NCBI RefSeq assembly: GCF_032854445.1
Contig: NC_088300.1
Coordinates: 40,206,458 to 40,270,457, forward strand
Origin: Liolophura sinensis
Lineage: Eukaryota; Mollusca; Polyplacophora; Chitonida; Chitonidae
Length of the DNA stretch: 64,000 bases
Direction: 5' to 3'
Both the position numbers and the translations under genes were made by a program. How positions within the stretch are numbered: the first letter of the stretch is position 1; every line of letters starts with the position of its first letter. A model generated the notes under the pieces. That model was given only the letters and a program-made list of their open reading frames with translations. It did not search any database and had not been told where the DNA came from. Shown here piece by piece: positions 24,801 to 33,417 of this stretch.

Positions 24801-26315
24801 CTGACAGAATGAGCTGTGAGGTATTCAGTCCCAAGTGGTTAAGTTGTCATCTGCAGTGAGCACTGAAGCTATAAATCAGCCTATTTCTGGCAGACATGCA
24901 CCGTGGGAATGTATGATCATACCCTGACTCAGTAATGGGGTCTCCACAATACACCCTCAAGTGCTTCACCTACAGGGTATTCTAAACGTTTGCAAAATTG
25001 GTTCATATAGAAGTATGAATCAGCCTGATATTAGTTTATGGATATTCATGTATGCTCAACACAGATCAAATACACTCACATAGGTTTCATGATAAAATAC
25101 AGCCATGCAGATCTCGAGCTATCATTTCTAATATTCATAAATACCTAATTCTTTGAATTTTCAAGAGAGATTTTAGTAGTGCTGAAAGCAAAGAATTACA
25201 TTTTTCTCCCAGTTTTTTGGAAAAGATATGAAAATGTTGCTCAAGAGATGGACTAATCATGAGGAGGAAAAAAAAACAAATACAAATAAATAGAGCAGAA
25301 CATTAGAAGAATTAGGGTACAAGTAGTATAAGCCTTCTATATATTACTATGAGCTGTTTATTGAGTGCTGGGGGTGGGTGTGGAGGGGGAGGGGGGCATT
25401 GTAGGAGCCTGTTTGGCATAAGTGAAAATCTGGCTGTATGCCCAGAACTACCATTTTGCTGGGTTTATGGTGACCCCTGACTCTACCATTCCACTTGCTC
25501 GAGGGTCAGTTTGACTGGCAGAATTAAACACAAGTCTGACAAACACATAATACTGTACATACATATACTGGCCAGATCTAAACTGGTGGTGAAGCAAGTC
25601 ATGCAATATTCCACAGTCCCATGCGCCACTTACTCACTCCAGCTGCATGTTATGATCTCATAGCAGCCTTGCTTAAAGCATACATGAAATACACCCTTGG
25701 CTTTTTAGTCACCATGTTTAAATATAACTCAGGTTGTGTCTATCACCAGGTGATCATCATAGATGGTCACACTATATAAAATGGAATTAAAAATTTTATC
25801 CCGCTAAAATATAATATCCTATGATATTACAGGATTTTAAAAGGTAATGCTTTGGCGTTAGTTATGAAGGTTTATTTATAACTATAAGCACAGTGCCAGC
25901 AACATGCATGCATGGTATGTGTGCATTTCAAACAGATACTTAAAACAAGGAGTGTGCAAACAACATATCAAAACTAATCACATCACCCACAATTATAGGT
26001 ACATGTATATTTCCTCAGCATAAATATGTATGTTTATATGTATATCTATACACAATGCACAAAGTCTAGCTGATACACCAAGCAAAATCAATGATGTGTA
26101 CACACTCATGTGTTATATATGTTGGCCTTATACCTGAATGCTGACCCTACCCGTACAGTATACATTCCACACCAGCCATACACATGTACTGTGTGTCCAG
26201 TACCTACCGATTTGAGGTACATTTCCAGCTGAGCGTTGACCTGTTGCAGAATAGATATATCCCAGTTCTCCTGTGGTATGTAATATCCTGGGCGCCTTCC
26301 CGGAAGAGCAGCCAT
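9647..26315 (-). CDS. TP53BP2: ASPP-family gene (PPP1R13B/TP53BP2 orthologue), seven coding exons
   Basis: Exons 26208-26315, 20742-21015, 19525-19709, 13859-16072, 12558-12691, 11388-11554 and 9647-9864 (read in that order on the minus strand) sum to 3,300 nt, i.e. 1,099 codons plus TAA, with matching phases (0,1,0,0,2,1) and GT-AG introns. Domains: N-terminus 1-36; Gln/Lys-rich coiled coil about 45-234; Ser/Thr/Pro-rich disordered centre to about 897; RVSF protein phosphatase 1 docking motif 900-903; ankyrin repeats about 903-1027; SH3 about 1040-1097. This order is diagnostic of the ASPP family, known to bind p53-family proteins and PP1 through the C-terminal ankyrin-SH3 module and to act in apoptosis and at cell junctions. 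The residues resemble ASPP1 and ASPP2 about equally, as expected of a single pre-duplication orthologue. The ubiquitin-like N-terminal domain of vertebrate ASPP1/2 is not seen, so this is a short isoform or lacks further 5' exons. The vertebrate symbol is approximate. Confidence 0.93.
10628..10882 (-). mobile_element. SINE family A, near full length, in ASPP intron 6
   Basis: Read on the minus strand: a tRNA-like head (GGCCTGGGTGGCCAAGTGG, then CAAGTCCAGCTCATGC as a B-box-like block), a central body (CAACCCGCAGATGGTCATGG), and the tail end (GAAATATTCTTGCATACTGC..AAAACACCAATC). It is older than most copies, to judge by its divergence. Confidence 0.8.
10892..11320. repeat. 49-bp minisatellite grading into a 41-bp minisatellite
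   Basis: The left part repeats GTGTATTCCCTAACACAGGT + GTACATGTAAAACCCAGTAA with 49-bp spacing. From about 11140 the unit becomes TTGCAAACCCATACATGCTG + TAGTGTTTTCCCTAACACT (about 41 bp). Both share the TTCCCTAACA core, so the second looks derived from the first by internal deletion. Confidence 0.8.
11388..11554 (-). CDS. TP53BP2: ASPP coding exon 6 (last ankyrin repeats, residues 972-1028)
   Basis: The exon has acceptor ATATTTGCAG (11555) and donor A|GTAAGT (11387) and is 167 nt. It completes the Trp codon, then reads [20 protein letters not shown], followed by an acidic [13 protein letters not shown] segment. This matches the vertebrate ankyrin repeat and the linker to the SH3 domain. It is too fragmented to appear as a long open frame but is unambiguous by homology and splice phase. 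Confidence 0.96.
11555..12557 (-). other. ASPP intron 5
   Basis: The intron is bounded by TG|GTGAGT and ATATTTGCAG. It contains the head half of a SINE A (11958-12088). The plus frame at 12259-12480 is unrecognised. Confidence 0.85.
11958..12088 (-). mobile_element. SINE family A head fragment
   Basis: GAGCTGGACTTGAACTCATG, GCATTGGTGAGGGGCTCCTA and CCACTGGGCCACTGATGCCC match the tRNA-like head of family A in minus orientation. The 3' body is missing. Confidence 0.7.
12558..12691 (-). CDS. TP53BP2: ASPP coding exon 5 (ankyrin repeats, residues 928-972)
   Basis: The exon is 134 nt, with acceptor TTTCTCTTTGCAG and donor TG|GTGAGT, and leaves phase 2 inside a Trp codon. The translation carries [20 protein letters not shown] and FLVEFGAD, classic ankyrin helices almost identical to vertebrate ASPP, whose ankyrin-SH3 module contacts p53. 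The acceptor is the exon-proximal one of five tandem copies; see the 45-bp repeat at 12692-12915. Confidence 0.97.
12692..12915. repeat. 45-bp repeat, five copies, each carrying the ASPP exon 5 splice acceptor
   Basis: Five exact-length 45-bp copies start at 12691, 12736, 12781, 12826 and 12871 (CCTGCAAAGAGAAACAGCAC + ATAGGAGATGGCAATTACAC + TGTCA), alternating CAGCACATAG and CAGCAGATAG. On the minus strand each carries GTTTCTCTTTGCAG, i.e. a full polypyrimidine tract and AG. The copy at 12691 is the real exon 5 acceptor. Splicing to any other copy would add in-frame GTG ACA GTG TAA, a stop after three codons. The unit contains about 38 nt of intron and seven nt resembling the exon start (GTGGCAG/GTGACAG), so it probably arose by tandem duplication of the junction. 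Confidence 0.93.
13078..13258 (-). mobile_element. SINE family A, degenerate copy
   Basis: ATCTGATTGGTGCTTCACTC, GGACGGCAGTCAGCATTATG, CCAGCATGAGCTGACACTTA and CTACATTGGTGCTGTCTC follow the family A order with internal deletions. Confidence 0.7.
13675..13792 (-). mobile_element. SINE family A, 3' half
   Basis: TCATTTGATTGTTGTTTACG, TACTCAAGAATGTTTCACTT and GGGCAGAGCCCGAGGGAAA match family A. It lies about 65 bp inside the intron after ASPP exon 4. Confidence 0.75.
13859..16072 (-). CDS. TP53BP2: ASPP coding exon 4 (large central exon, residues 190-927)
   Basis: A single 2,214-nt exon runs from acceptor ATGCTTTCAG (16073) to donor GAG|GTACGT (13858), phase 0 at both ends. Residues 190-234 finish the coiled coil and end in a Lys-rich tail; the IEPYM segment near 269-273 matches a conserved ASPP motif. 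Residues about 280-890 are low-complexity Ser/Thr/Pro/Gln with PxxP motifs near 534-560. A denser island at about 675-700 ([11 protein letters not shown] and following) may be a conserved short motif, and 775-779 is LRRRH followed by an acidic Ser-rich run. Residues 900-903 are RVSF, a canonical PP1 docking motif, followed by the signature [18 protein letters not shown] that opens the ankyrin domain. The frame stays open past the donor for 52 codons of intron sequence, part of it SINE; that tail is not coding. Confidence 0.96.
17880..18043. repeat. Short minisatellite, about 22-bp unit
   Basis: GTGCTGCCAATCCAGCCACCAA recurs about seven times with 18- to 30-bp variants (AACCAAGT, GCTATCCAGC). 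It lies in ASPP intron 3. Confidence 0.8.
18463..18960. repeat. 30-bp minisatellite, about 16-17 copies
   Basis: The unit is TGATGTACACAGCTGTGATG + TAAACAACTC (30 bp, some 27 bp). Some copies vary the CAGCTGTGATG core (GCGATG, GCCATG, ATGTGATG). The length is a multiple of three, so three minus-strand frames of 105-159 codons are open through it; these are not genes. Confidence 0.92.
19525..19709 (-). CDS. TP53BP2: ASPP coding exon 3 (coiled coil, residues 128-189)
   Basis: The exon lies between acceptor TGTTTCAG (19710) and donor ATT|GTAAGC (19524). It enters in phase 1 and leaves in phase 0 (185 nt). Its translation includes [19 protein letters not shown], aligning with the vertebrate ASPP2 stretch of the same pattern, and ends in LEKLRKELI, which continues directly into the next exon's LRNKLNEQQ as in human ASPP. 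Confidence 0.94.
19710..20741 (-). other. ASPP intron 2
   Basis: The intron is bounded by A|GTGAGT and TTTAATGTTTCAG. It contains the 19-bp repeat at 19905-20105. No other coding evidence. Confidence 0.85.
19905..20105. repeat. 19-bp degenerate repeat (TGTAATAATGCACAAGTAA)
   Basis: Three or four good copies of TGTAATAATGCACAAGTAA (19912-19975) are followed by decayed ones spaced by about 30 bp and recognisable by ATGTAATAA. Confidence 0.75.
20742..21015 (-). CDS. TP53BP2: ASPP coding exon 2 (coiled-coil start, residues 37-128)
   Basis: The exon has acceptor TTTTTCCAG at 21016 and donor A|GTGAGT at 20741, and leaves phase 1. The translation contains [15 protein letters not shown] and [14 protein letters not shown], which closely match the segments of vertebrate ASPP1/2 that follow the ubiquitin-like domain. 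It is rich in Gln, Glu and Lys with heptad-like leucines, typical of the family's alpha-helical/coiled-coil region used for self-association and partner binding. In vertebrates a shorter isoform begins near this point, which is consistent with alternative 5' exons here. Confidence 0.95.
21612..21684 (-). mobile_element. SINE family A short fragment
   Basis: TTTATTTGATTGGTTTATTA, TACTCAGGAATATTTTGCTT and GACGACGG match the 3' end of family A. Confidence 0.65.
24063..24128. repeat. 21-bp repeat, three copies
   Basis: GAGTTGAACAACTGCATTCA-type units occur three times (AACAACTGCATTCAGG, AACAACTGCCCTCAGA, AACAACTGCACTCAGG). Confidence 0.75.
24285..24500 (+). mobile_element. Dispersed repeat family C, copy 1
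   Basis: It starts TTAAAGGATACATGAAAAGA, includes ACAAAGATTATG and ATTATGCC, and ends near ATATTTTCCGTCAATAGTCA. Copies at 31633-31850 and 43012-43230 share the start (AAAGG.TACATGAAAA), a middle TTAATAA.. / CTCTATTTT block, and for copy 2 the TTTTCCGTCAACAGCCAG end. It is about 220 bp and non-coding; its type (SINE or MITE) is undetermined. Confidence 0.55.
25370..25396 (+). other. G-run cluster, G-quadruplex candidate
   Basis: GGGGGTGGGTGTGGAGGGGG followed by AGGGGGG gives four runs of three or more G with short loops on the plus strand. For ASPP transcription from the minus strand, this is the template strand, inside intron 1. Confidence 0.6.
26208..26315 (-). CDS. TP53BP2: ASPP coding exon 1 (candidate start, residues 1-36)
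   Basis: The frame opens with ATG at 26315-26313 in a strong context (AGCATGG). A TAG lies in frame eight codons upstream, so this is the first Met in the frame. It encodes 36 residues beginning [12 protein letters not shown], with a helical-looking Gln/Leu-rich end. It stops at a consensus donor (TCG|GTAGGT at 26207). The phase-0 end fits the phase-0 acceptor of exon 2. The N-terminal sequence does not resemble the vertebrate ubiquitin-like domain, so homology does not prove this exon; splice-site quality and phase do the work. A 4-codon uORF ends one base upstream. Confidence 0.65.
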
Positions 26316-26316
26316 G

Positions 26317-26331
26317 CTAGCCCAGCGCCAT
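26317..26331 (-). promoter_or_regulatory. Minimal uORF ending one base before the ASPP ATG
   Basis: On the minus strand, ATG GCG CTG GGC TAG at 26331-26317 sits in a strong initiation context (ACCATGG). Its stop codon is separated from the candidate main ATG (26315) by a single C. It is in a different frame from the main ORF. If transcribed in this leader, it would translate four residues and terminate on top of the main start codon. Confidence 0.5.
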
Positions 26332-27880
26332 GGTAGCTATAGCGAGGCTATCAACTGGATCAACACCCCACCTGCGTTGTACTTCCTTCCTGTATGTAAC
26401 CCTTCACATTAACATCACAATACACACGTTCACAGTAATCACAGGTGTCAAATCCACAAGCTCATCAACTTTTCTTTATCTTTACAACGCTATGCCGGAA
26501 ACAGATCCAAGTTGCACTGAATCATCGACCAAGTGCTTGTCCTATAGCTGAGTAGCTACCCAGAGGTCCTGCTCAACACAGCCCTGATTACAAGACCTGA
26601 GTACATATACATGTACTTGTTCTCGCCTCTACCCACACTGCCATGGTAGTCACAGGTACTAGTGTAGCTCTGGTATAGGGGTACTACACAACTCCCAGCC
26701 ACCACATACTAGCACAAACGAAACAGCAGGGGTGAATGCTTAATCCAACACCCCTCAGTAATGGCGTTTATCAGCTGTAACTGTCCCCTGAGATCACAAC
26801 CTCACCATAAACACATGTGTCTTCTCCTAGTCAGATTAACCTGGGCAATTTATCTGTAGATATATCCTCTGTAACAGGCAGAATACCTGAAGCTAGCCTG
26901 ACCTTCACAGGTTCTCACCCACACACCTTCACACACAGGTACAGTGTGCAGGTCAGGGCAAGCCGTTATACAGATTCAGCCAATCAGAGGCCAGCAGCAG
27001 ATAATCTCAGGTATGCAGAGGGGACTAATGGCCAGCTAGAAGAGAGGCCACACATGTGTGCCTAACAGCCTGCTCAATTCTTCCTCCTCTTGATCAGTCC
27101 AGCAGGAAGTACCTTACCTCTACTACACCATCAACCCCTGCCCCCAAGGCACTACCATACCTCATATACCAGCTGTGTGTGGGTGGGACTGACCATCCCC
27201 TGCCCCCAAATCCAACAGACTCCAGGGCATGAGGCTCACAATACTGACCCCTATTTTTAGCCAAGCAAACAATAAAAGGCCTTCAGAGACAATTAACAGG
27301 TAAAGTAAATCCCTGCCTGGAAAAGGGCAGGTAAAAATGCAGTGTGAAGGCATAGAAATAAACATTCAAGGTTACTTCACATGCCCCTAAATACCTGGCC
27401 ACAGCTTTTGTAACACTGTATACAAAAACACAGTTGTACTGTAAGTCCATGCAATCACACATATCACACCTGAGCTGTCTTTAATGGTGGCATGTTTAAG
27501 TACAGCCACATAACGTGAAAGAAGTTCACCATTTTATTCTTAACCACAGTTGTCGAGCCTCATCTACCTGTACATGTATCTACATGACTTAAGGCATAAT
27601 ACCATATATCATGTCAGTAAAGATGTGAATTATTTATCTGCATATCAGCAATACATAGCCCATGTGTTCTTTCTACACATGACCTAATTAGTAGTTAACC
27701 ACTTCAATATATAATACAACGCATCTCTACTTGCTGAAAGCTGCAATGTAAATTTTGCTAAATTCTCTGAAAAGAACTTCTCCATTACATTTTTCTATTT
27801 TTTAGCACTCCAAACAAATACACATTAGTTTAGTTCATGCTAACAATGTACGAATTTGTACATTATCTGCACACACACAC
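26332..27880. other. Upstream of ASPP exon 1: leader/promoter candidate and no other gene
   Basis: The sequence immediately 5' of the exon 1 ATG would be the leader or promoter if exon 1 is a true first exon. No TATA box or initiator stands out. Small plus frames (26330-26551, 26817-27065) are unrecognised. Confidence 0.4.
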
Positions 27881-27883
27881 ATA

Positions 27884-28087
27884 TTATATATATATATATA
27901 TATATATTTGAAGAAATAGAGAAAAATCCCCTGGTGAGGAGAATTTACATAGGAAAAAAAATAATAAAACGCCTTCTCAACTTTCTACATTCTGTTATTT
28001 CCCAACGGCAGTTTCAAAATAACATGAAGTTTAAAACTGCAGTTGGAATATAACAGAATGTTGAGAAGGCATTTTATTATTTTTTTC

Positions 28088-28135
<48 letters not shown>
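27884..28135. repeat. Foldback (imperfect inverted repeat) between two TA microsatellites
   Basis: A TA run at 27886-27907 and another at 28093-28133 flank an inverted repeat. The left arm (27951-28015) contains ATAATAAAACGCCTTCTCAA and ATTCTGTTAT. The right arm (28034-28090) contains ATAACAGAATGTTGAGAAGG and CATTTTATTATTTTTTTCC. The arms pair over about 55-60 bp with a 7-bp insertion (TTTCTAC) in the left arm and a loop of about 18 bp. It could be a small foldback transposon. Confidence 0.8.
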
Positions 28136-28139
<4 letters not shown>

Positions 28140-29137
28140 TACATGAACACACATTATACAGCTGTCTCAGCTGGAATTAAGATAGACGCCTATCGAGGAT
28201 AGAGGTCTTCATATACATTTTATTCTTCATGGAGAACGAAGTAGATTTTAAAATGAAACCATTGTCTTTAATTCAAGGTTGGGTCATCCAGAAAATAGCC
28301 AGGGCTGTGAATGACCCAAAGGGTTATCTCTTCAAGGAAATGTGGAACACTCATTCCCCTAGGTTCCCACATATCTGACATTCCTCTGGGAAAACACTGT
28401 CATTGAATACCAGTCCTCCTCCCCCTACTCCTGCCCTCATCCTCCTGCCCCCACCCTCCTGCCCCTAGCCAGCCTGCCTTGCCTTCACAGATCCACACCC
28501 AGTTCTGAATGTGACACACTACTGCAGTGTATTACATGCAGACCAGCTTCATAGCTGACTAAGCTGTACCTTGCCAGGGTCATCTGGTGTATTCCCCCCC
28601 TCCTGCCCCCCCACCCGCCACCAACACACCCCAACCCCTTTATATCAGTATAATCTTAACCCAATTACCCCCCAGGCAAAATGTCATTGCTTAAATCCTG
28701 ACTACATTATCACAACTGAGGTGGTAGTAGAGATTAGCTCTGAACAGCTAGGTTCTCATCACTTAGGTAAAGAAGGTGTATCTATCCCACTCTGATGAAG
28801 GTGTTTCATCAGCAGTCAGCATAAAAACAAAGATCAGTGACTGTGACCGCCTCCCCCCCCCCACCCAACAATTTAGTGTTAGCAGTATTTTAATAGCATG
28901 ACATATTTGGGGATGCTACAAATGTGTGGATGTAATTACCTGTACGTGTATGTACCTGTTACCTGGTACTAACATAATTATTTGCCAACCAGTTTAAATG
29001 AGCTTATAACACAGCTAGAGAAACAGTAACGGGTTACTGTAAATCCGTTACTGTGAATCAGTAACAGTATTAGTATGAATCCAGACATCTAACTTGTACA
29101 TGTATGACCCTGCAATGTTTGAACAGGAATTTAGTTC
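28140..29137. other. C-rich non-coding stretch
   Basis: Repeated poly-C tracts (28410-28470, 28595-28640, 28848-28864) make the minus strand G-rich upstream of ASPP exon 1. The plus frame at 28571-28795 follows the C tracts and is unrecognised. Confidence 0.5.
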
Positions 29138-29347
29138 ACACCGGCCAATGCGGTCGCTGGGAGTTCAAGTCCAGCTCATGCTGGCTTTCTCTCCGGCCGT
29201 ACGTGGGAAGGTCTGGCAACAACCTGCAGATGGTCGTGGGTTTCTCCTGGACTCTGCCTGGTTTCCCCCCCATCATAATGCTGGCTACCGTCGTATAAGT
29301 GAAATATTCTTGAGTACGGCGTAAAACACCCATCAAATAAATAAATA
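29138..29347 (+). mobile_element. SINE family A, nearly complete, plus orientation
   Basis: CCAATGCGGTCGCTGGGAGT, TCAAGTCCAGCTCATGCTGG, CTGCAGATGGTCGTGGGTTT and AAATATTCTTGAGTACGGCG then AAACACCCATCAAATAAATA. Only the first part of the tRNA-like head is missing. It is a good reference copy for the family. Confidence 0.85.
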
Positions 29348-31324
29348 GTGAACACCGCATGAGACTTCATATTAAACCGGAATATGGCCTCTCTTGTGTG
29401 GTACATGGGGGAAATATAGCTACATTCCTCAAAGTCGTACAACTTCCCAGTAATGGCCTCTCCATAAATTATAAAGTATCTATATCATGTATTGGTTTTA
29501 CTATTACACTGCAATTGAAACGATGCCCTATTTCATTTTGTTTTTCATTGAATAGCATACATATAGTAAAGAATTTCTTACAAATACAATGGCTGTCAGG
29601 TTTATGGCGAGAGGACATAGCGGCTGCAGTGTTTTCAATGCCATCAAATGTACCAGCTATGGCCCAAACTGACCCCTTTCCAAATCAGGGTCTATTTTAA
29701 TTCAAGTTGAGGGTAAATATCTGAAACTGTGAGGCAACAGTTCATGTTTAATATAATTAGTCCCAGATGTTTACCCACTAGTTCCTGCTGAATACTAATG
29801 TATTAACATAATGCCACAAATCTGGGTCAAATGTTCAATAAGGTACATGTCAATTACTGTAAGCCTATATATCAACTTAAACAGTAACCCTTAGACTGTC
29901 TGAAAAAAAAATGACTTCTTGTTCACATGGTTTCCACGCATAAAATAAAATATTAGCAAAATATTACGTTGTGACGGAAATCTTAATCACCAAAATTCTG
30001 GTTGAACAAGAAGAGTTACAATCAAAGACTGAGTATCAATACCCCAAACCCTGCTTTTGACAATCATACAGCTACATGTAGAGCATATCATTCATACATA
30101 CACTCAAGTGCATTTAAAGGGTAATATATAAGTAGGTCTATAGGTTTTTTTTTTGGCATAATGTAAGCTGTCACCTTCACGATTCTCCTCTAAATAGCTT
30201 TGGAGACATGACCAGCAACTGCTACAATTATGGCCTTCTCATAGCAAGTAAGGGACAAGTCACAGTGTAATTTTCATACAAGTAGATTTTATGCCTGAAC
30301 ATAACATATAAATATAGCGATAAGGCTAGTTTTAACTTATGTCATCTACAAAATGGATCTGCACATAAATATTTATCACAATCGGAAAATATTATTAAGC
30401 AGTTAATGCAAATAAACCAACAACCAATCGGAATAAAAAAAATCATTACATATGCAAAAATATACATAAAATAAACTTGCACACAATATACATATATGTG
30501 ATCAAAAACCAACAATATTTGGAACAATTACTGAATGAATCGATGATTTAACACAACATCAGCAATAGTTCATCCATAATCGCGATGAGATGAACAGTTA
30601 TAACATGCCAAAGCAACAACCAATCCAAATCAAGGAAATCTTTAAATATGCAAAAATTGAACTGATTTTCAAACTTGATTGGAGGTCCCACATAGCCAAA
30701 CCACAGAAACATTTTATCAAAATCAGACAAGGCCTGAGGCAGTTACACCATGAAAAGCAATTGGTAAATATACAAAACCCATGCATTTATCTCTCAGGTT
30801 TTCAAACTTGATCTGAGAGGCCATAACATGTATGCCCTGTGGCCCTCAATTCACAACACTACCTTTTGATCTCTGCACAAAGCTCTACCAAACCGTAATC
30901 TGTAATCTGCACTAATCTCTTTTAATCTCATAATGCCTATGGTGGACACAAATCATCATCCCATATATTCTGGAATCAGTCTAGAGTTGAATAAAAAATA
31001 CAAGATTAACCGAGTAGATAAACTGGAAATCTCTCAATGCTGACCATCATCTCTAAATCTGTTTCAGTTATGCAGCCATCAGAATGGCAAAGAAATGTAT
31101 TACTTTTTATTCTGTGCGATACAAAGTCTCCATCATCACCAGCTAGCTTTAACATTCAGTAACTGCTAGATCCCTAACACTGGGAAATCAAATTGGCTAC
31201 TTCACTCACAAGTGAGTCACACACACCCGCCACTTTGTCCTTTAGGAGCTAGTGAGAAACAGTACACGGAAAACTAGAAAACCATGAGATGTTACTTGTA
31301 CAATGAAATTCACTCTGATGTATT
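29348..31324. other. No gene seen
   Basis: The plus frame at 29359-29700 (113 codons) has no recognisable domain. Two related stretches, at about 30412-30475 and 30610-30675 (both with AACAACCAATC and TATGCAAAAAT), suggest an old duplication of about 200 bp. No supported gene. Confidence 0.45.
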
Positions 31325-31592
31325 TTATCTAGTTATTTGATTGGTGTTTTGCGCCATACTCAAGAATATTTCACCTATACGACGACGGCCGGCATTATGG
31401 TGGGAGGGAGCCAGGCAGAGCCCGGGGGAAACCCACGGCCATCCGCAGGTTGCTGAAAGACCCTTCCCAAGTTCGACCGGAGAGGAAGCCAGTATGAGCT
31501 GGACTTGAACTCATAGCAACCACATTGGTGAGAGGCTCCTGGGTCATTTCGCTGCGCTAGTGCGCTAACCAACCGAGCCACTGAGGCCCCAA
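31325..31592 (-). mobile_element. SINE family A, full length with tRNA-like head
   Basis: On the minus strand it starts GGGGCCTCAGTGGCTCGGTT, then GGTTAGCGCACTAGCGCAGC (A-box region), then GAGTTCAAGTCCAGCTCATA (B-box region), the body, and AAATATTCTTGAGTATGGCG..ACACCAATCAAATAA. It is the most complete copy in the window and defines the element as about 265 bp and tRNA-derived. Confidence 0.88.
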
Positions 31593-31632
31593 AATTCACT
31601 CTGAAGATACTGTATTTATTTGTGACAAATTC

Positions 31633-31850
31633 TTAAAGGATACATGAAAAGGTATATATGATACTATACTATAAAATAAAAAGTATTGGTTTTAGAAACA
31701 TGAAGACAGGTGTGCCAAAAAAAATTAGAAAATTTGTTTCATTATTGAATTTGAGGCGTATTTTATATTTTTTAATAACCTCTCTATTTTAATATGGATA
31801 TTTTCCGTCAACAGCCAGAAATATTTGGAAATCACGTCATCATGGCAAGA
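31633..31850 (+). mobile_element. Dispersed repeat family C, copy 2
   Basis: TTAAAGGATACATGAAAAGG at the start and TATTTTCCGTCAACAGCCAG near the end match copy 1 (24285-24500). The middle is AT-rich with TTTTTTAATAACCTCTCTAT in common. Confidence 0.55.
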
Positions 31851-33417
31851 ACTGTGAATGCAGGAACATGCTCATCACTCATAATTCCAACTCTTCCCCC
31901 AACAAAGTTGTTTTGACAGCTACAAGTATAGACTACACAGCTAAGACTGGTGTTTCGTTGGGAAAGGTTCCAATACCTAAGCCAGTGAGGACTCCAGATG
32001 GATCCTCACCATGGGCATACAACCCCCCACTTGAAAACCAACTATGCAGCCAAATGACAATCCTCATCAATGCTTAATACTAGACATCACAGAATTTCCC
32101 ACACCTGGCATGATTTAAAAGTGCGCATACTTCCATCTGCATAGCCACAATGCCTAATGCTTGCTTTTCTTCGAACAATTCAAATTACAAAGGCATGTTA
32201 ATTACTGAATAGCAAAAGGTACAAATAAATTGGAAAAAAAAGCACAAAATATGTGTTAGATCTTGCGCACACAATATGCTAAGGCTAACCTAGATGCATA
32301 TACAGTATGCACGCAGCTGTATGTACTACATTCACGCAGATCTACATGTAATGATGTTCCCTGAGGCTAGCTATAATTAGTTTTCCAGGACAAGAAGAAA
32401 TGTTTGAGACTATACCTACATTGTTGAGTGAATGCAATCAGTGGGAGTGAAGCTGTATGCGATACCGCTGCGTGAATGACGTGGCTGTTTCATGTAGAGG
32501 CAGACACTGTCTTCATTCAAAGGCTGCGTGACAAACACGCGTAGGCGTAGCACTTGTGCAGGTAGTTTCATGTCACAGATTCACATCAAACATTTCCAGT
32601 CAAATACCATGCATTGTTTTCATTCATACAGACTAAATATACAACACAGTGCTGATATTAATGAACTACATGGTAATAAAACTTAACCACATGTTCAGAC
32701 TACCATCTCTGGTTCCCACCACTGGAGACATCATGTTACAATGCCTACAACCAGATTACAGCATTGAACAAAGTAACATAGCATTGAAAAAGATCAAATA
32801 GATTTCAAAAAGACCAACAAAAATATAGCCAAAGTTATTTTAGAAGAGGGGTGCATACACACCAAAACAGGCATAGACTTCTTTTTTTTTAATTATATGC
32901 TTAGTAACTCAATAAAGCACCTTTTAATCTGGAATTCTTTCCAGGCCATGGGATATGCTATTTAGAGAAACAAGAAACACTATGTAATGTCATCTGTATC
33001 ACATGCTCTTCAGCATTAGAGGTGAGACGTTCCTTTGTCTTGCAAAGTATGATCCCCCGTATTATTACAACCAAAGGCCATGCACTGTCGCCTCCTTAGG
33101 GAAAAACACCAGATGTATGCCACGAACTCTTTCTCATGGAAATTCCCTTAGGGGATATCAGAATTGTCTCCCAATCAGAAGGAAAACAGCTAATTTAGCA
33201 CTAGAGGTCTATGATGAAATGGTGAAACAGGAATAGGTGATGTCCTATACCATTCATCAGTTTTAAACTGGGAGCATGGATGGGTGTTCCACTGAACTTC
33301 AATATCTTGGTTATCCTACATCACAAAAATAAAAAGTGACATTTTCTGAAAGTAACTTTGAAAGTTACTCTTTATCGAAACATATCCACATTTGGTCTAG
33401 TGTTGTCTTTTCTTTTG
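31851..33417. other. No gene seen
   Basis: Small frames at 31868-32077 and 33003-33236 show no domain. The sequence is non-coding. Confidence 0.45.

Larger units (their letters stand above)
21016..26207 (-). other. ASPP intron 1
   Basis: The 5.2-kb intron is bounded by TCG|GTAGGT and TTTTTCCAG. It contains a SINE A fragment (21612-21684), a 21-bp repeat (24063-24128), a dispersed family C copy (24285-24500) and a G-run cluster (25370-25396). The minus frame at 22927-23220 is unrecognised. Confidence 0.75.

Noticed and set aside
31530-31592. tRNA gene
   Set aside because: The A- and B-box-like blocks belong to the head of a full-length SINE family A copy with degenerate stems; the same applies to heads at 6040, 33740, 45690, 47790 and 53410.
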